A stretch of DNA of 64,000 bases. Source: Maricurvus nonylphenolicus (lineage in GTDB: Bacteria > Pseudomonadota > Gammaproteobacteria > Pseudomonadales > Cellvibrionaceae). A program made the translations under genes and the position numbers. The stretch is taken from NCBI RefSeq assembly GCF_042854845.1, contig NZ_AP031498.1, forward strand, positions 3,844,001-3,908,000, read 5' to 3'. Positions 62,554 through 64,000 of the stretch are shown here, piece after piece (position 1 is the stretch's first letter; each line of letters starts with the position of its first letter). Under the pieces are notes generated by a model, which was not told the DNA's origin, made no database searches, and saw only the letters and a list, made by a program, of their open reading frames with translations.

Positions 62554-64000
62554 TTAAGCCTCGTCACCATTGAGTTGACCGTCTTCGTCGCGGTCAAGAC
62601 CCACACGGTAACCGGAACCTGGAGGTACACAGGTAAAGGTCAGTGCGTTGCCGTCTTGCTGTGCCCAAGCTTTCAGATCCGCTTTGGAAATGTCTGCTTC
62701 ACCGGCACGGTCAGTGCTGTAGCTGTCGCTGCCTGGGTTAAACAGGAAGCCGCGAGACTCACCATCAACCACACCTTGTGCAACCAGATCACACTCGGTT
62801 ACCTGACCACCCAGGATCTTGGAGATAAAGCCAGTACCAGCGCGGTTCTCCAGCAGGTTTACACGGTTACGACGCGCGTTGTTGGCATTGTCATCCAGGG
62901 TGATTTGCTGGCCAACGATAGGCGCCATATCACTGTCGAATTCCAATACGTAGTCAGCCAAGCCCAAACGTACAGTGTCGTTAGGAATACCCACGCGACC
63001 GAAGTTGGTGTCACAACCAGCCCAGTCAGGCAGGCCTTCCTGTGCACAGGTCAGCTGACCGTTATCAAATACACCGCCGCCCAGGAAGTTGAACAGCATA
63101 TCGGTAGCACCGTCATGCAGGAAACCAAAACCACGGATCTGGTCACCCTGGTGCTCATCGGTAATAGATGGACGGAAGCCGTTACGACTTGGCAGACCAA
63201 ACATACCTACACGCTGGTACAGGTTACGGAAATGCGGGGTTTTGAGGATTTGCATTTCACCACCGGTGGATACGGTACCGTCACCACCGAAGTGACCTTT
63301 AGCCAGATCAACAGTATGACAACCTTCACAGTTCACACCATCGGCTTCTGGGCCATTTTCAGGGTAGTCAGTTGCAGAACCATCGGAACGACGATCACCG
63401 TGGAAGAAAGCGGCACCACGCTGCGCTGATTCACTGAAACCGTTGTTCAGTTTACGCAGTGGGTTTGGCTGCAGCTGGACGGCCAACATAAAGTCAGCAA
63501 ATTTATCCATGTCCTCTTCCAGCGCTACACGCTCGGCAGATTTGTTCTCGGCTTCAACACCGCCTTCCAAATCAATGTCCATACCCAGCAGGCCTTCAAA
63601 CGCCACGATGAAGTTTTTGAACGACAACTTCTCATCCAGCGCTTCATGGTCACCGGTATCCGGATCACCGTTTCCGTCTGCATCGTAATCGGTACCGAAG
63701 TAACCGGTCACGCGGTCAGCACGCCAGTGCATGTGGCCCATGGTGGACATACCGCGCATGGTTTGCGTGTTCATTGGGCCCTTCTGGGCGGCAATGGTAC
63801 GCAGATCACCGTTACCGTTAATCAACGGACGGAAGAAGAAACAACCAGGATCATTTTCATCGTAGTCACAATCCAGGTCCGCCAGGTGATCACCGAAGAA
63901 CGGGTTCGAGTTAAAGCCGTTGCTACCATCCGGGTTACCCAGGTTCCAGGTCAGGTGGTCCATGTCACCAAATACGTGACAGCTGGCACAGCTGGATTCA
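62554..64000 (-). CDS. Di-haem cytochrome c peroxidase-like protein, 5' part outside the window
   Basis: About 481 residues of the 3' part are present; the start lies beyond base 64000. Two haem c sites are visible: CASCH encoded at the very end of the window (about 63976-63990) and CEGCHTVD in the middle. TPHFRNLYQRVGMFG and an Asp-rich C-terminus (DRDEDGQLNGDEA) follow. This is the layout of MauG/cytochrome c peroxidase-type di-haem proteins of the periplasm. The large inserts with many Asp and Asn suggest bound calcium. The specific substrate is not known. Confidence 0.88.
   Translation of the reverse strand, partial: ESSCASCHVFGDMDHLTWNLGNPDGSNGFNSNPFFGDHLADLDCDYDENDPGCFFFRPLINGNGDLRTIAAQKGPMNTQTMRGMSTMGHMHWRADRVTGYFGTDYDADGNGDPDTGDHEALDEKLSFKNFIVAFEGLLGMDIDLEGGVEAENKSAERVALEEDMDKFADFMLAVQLQPNPLRKLNNGFSESAQRGAAFFHGDRRSDGSATDYPENGPEADGVNCEGCHTVDLAKGHFGGDGTVSTGGEMQILKTPHFRNLYQRVGMFGLPSRNGFRPSITDEHQGDQIRGFGFLHDGATDMLFNFLGGGVFDNGQLTCAQEGLPDWAGCDTNFGRVGIPNDTVRLGLADYVLEFDSDMAPIVGQQITLDDNANNARRNRVNLLENRAGTGFISKILGGQVTECDLVAQGVVDGESRGFLFNPGSDSYSTDRAGEADISKADLKAWAQQDGNALTFTCVPPGSGYRVGLDRDEDGQLNGDEA

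Noticed and set aside
62575..63429. 284-codon open frame opposite the di-haem peroxidase-like gene
   Set aside because: The minus-strand frame carries haem motifs and a terminator, so this is a shadow.
1..64000. CRISPR array or prophage
   Set aside because: No set of regularly spaced direct repeats and no phage structural, integrase or lysis genes were seen.

Overview
The window reads as chromosomal DNA of a marine-type gammaproteobacterium. The hemA-prfA-prmC block and the divergent TPR-lipoprotein, lolB, ispE, tRNA-Gln, prs, rplY, pth block have the same order as in Pseudomonas. Several other genes fit a free-living aquatic relative, perhaps Cellvibrionales-like: a soluble FdsGBA formate dehydrogenase, NspC, a RegBA-type redox system, many orphan periplasmic binding proteins and a di-haem peroxidase-like protein. 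The exact taxon is an inference; no rRNA is present. GC is moderate through most of the window and clearly lower from about 53.7 to 58.7 kb.

Layout. 1-12 kb: a LysR regulator divergent from a crotonase, an ankyrin lipoprotein, XRE and AraC regulators, a secreted DJ-1-like protein, purT, and a 1025-residue membrane-anchored protein that I do not recognise. 12-17 kb (minus strand): a tight four-gene operon encoding a coiled-coil protein, an OmpA-type inner-membrane protein, a Ras-like small GTPase and a PAS-GGDEF-EAL protein. 17-27 kb: the conserved housekeeping block above, in which the tRNA-Gln gene overlaps the ispE stop codon. 27-34 kb: a methyltransferase, a small heat-shock protein, an AI-2E-type permease, a TauE permease, a VOC protein, an acyltransferase and prfC. 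34-39 kb: a BvgS/EvgS-like hybrid kinase with three periplasmic binding domains, overlapping a single-domain response regulator. 39-47.6 kb: a photolyase, a ModE-type/PBP-like regulator and the divergent operon fdsG-fdsB-fdsA-fdhD-fdsD. 47.6-53.7 kb: a MATE exporter, a TonB receptor with Met-rich segments and a RegB/RegA pair.

The most unusual material is in two places. First, two copies of a roughly 100-nt palindromic element (47675-47782 and 51648-51743) flank the MATE/TonB pair. They share a nearly identical 50-nt core, while the long stems differ in sequence but stay base-paired, so the changes are compensatory. Second, 53.7-56.6 kb is an AT-rich run of small exported proteins separated by integron attC-like sites with no integrase in the window. 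It is followed by a free-standing protein carrying a zinc-deaminase signature (HSE and CAQC).

The right end (57.9-64 kb) holds three orphan family-3 binding proteins, ruvC without ruvA or ruvB beside it, nspC, two ATTCCC-N8-GGGAAT repeats, and the 3' part of a di-haem cytochrome c peroxidase-like gene that runs off the window. No CRISPR array, transposase, phage gene or rRNA was seen.
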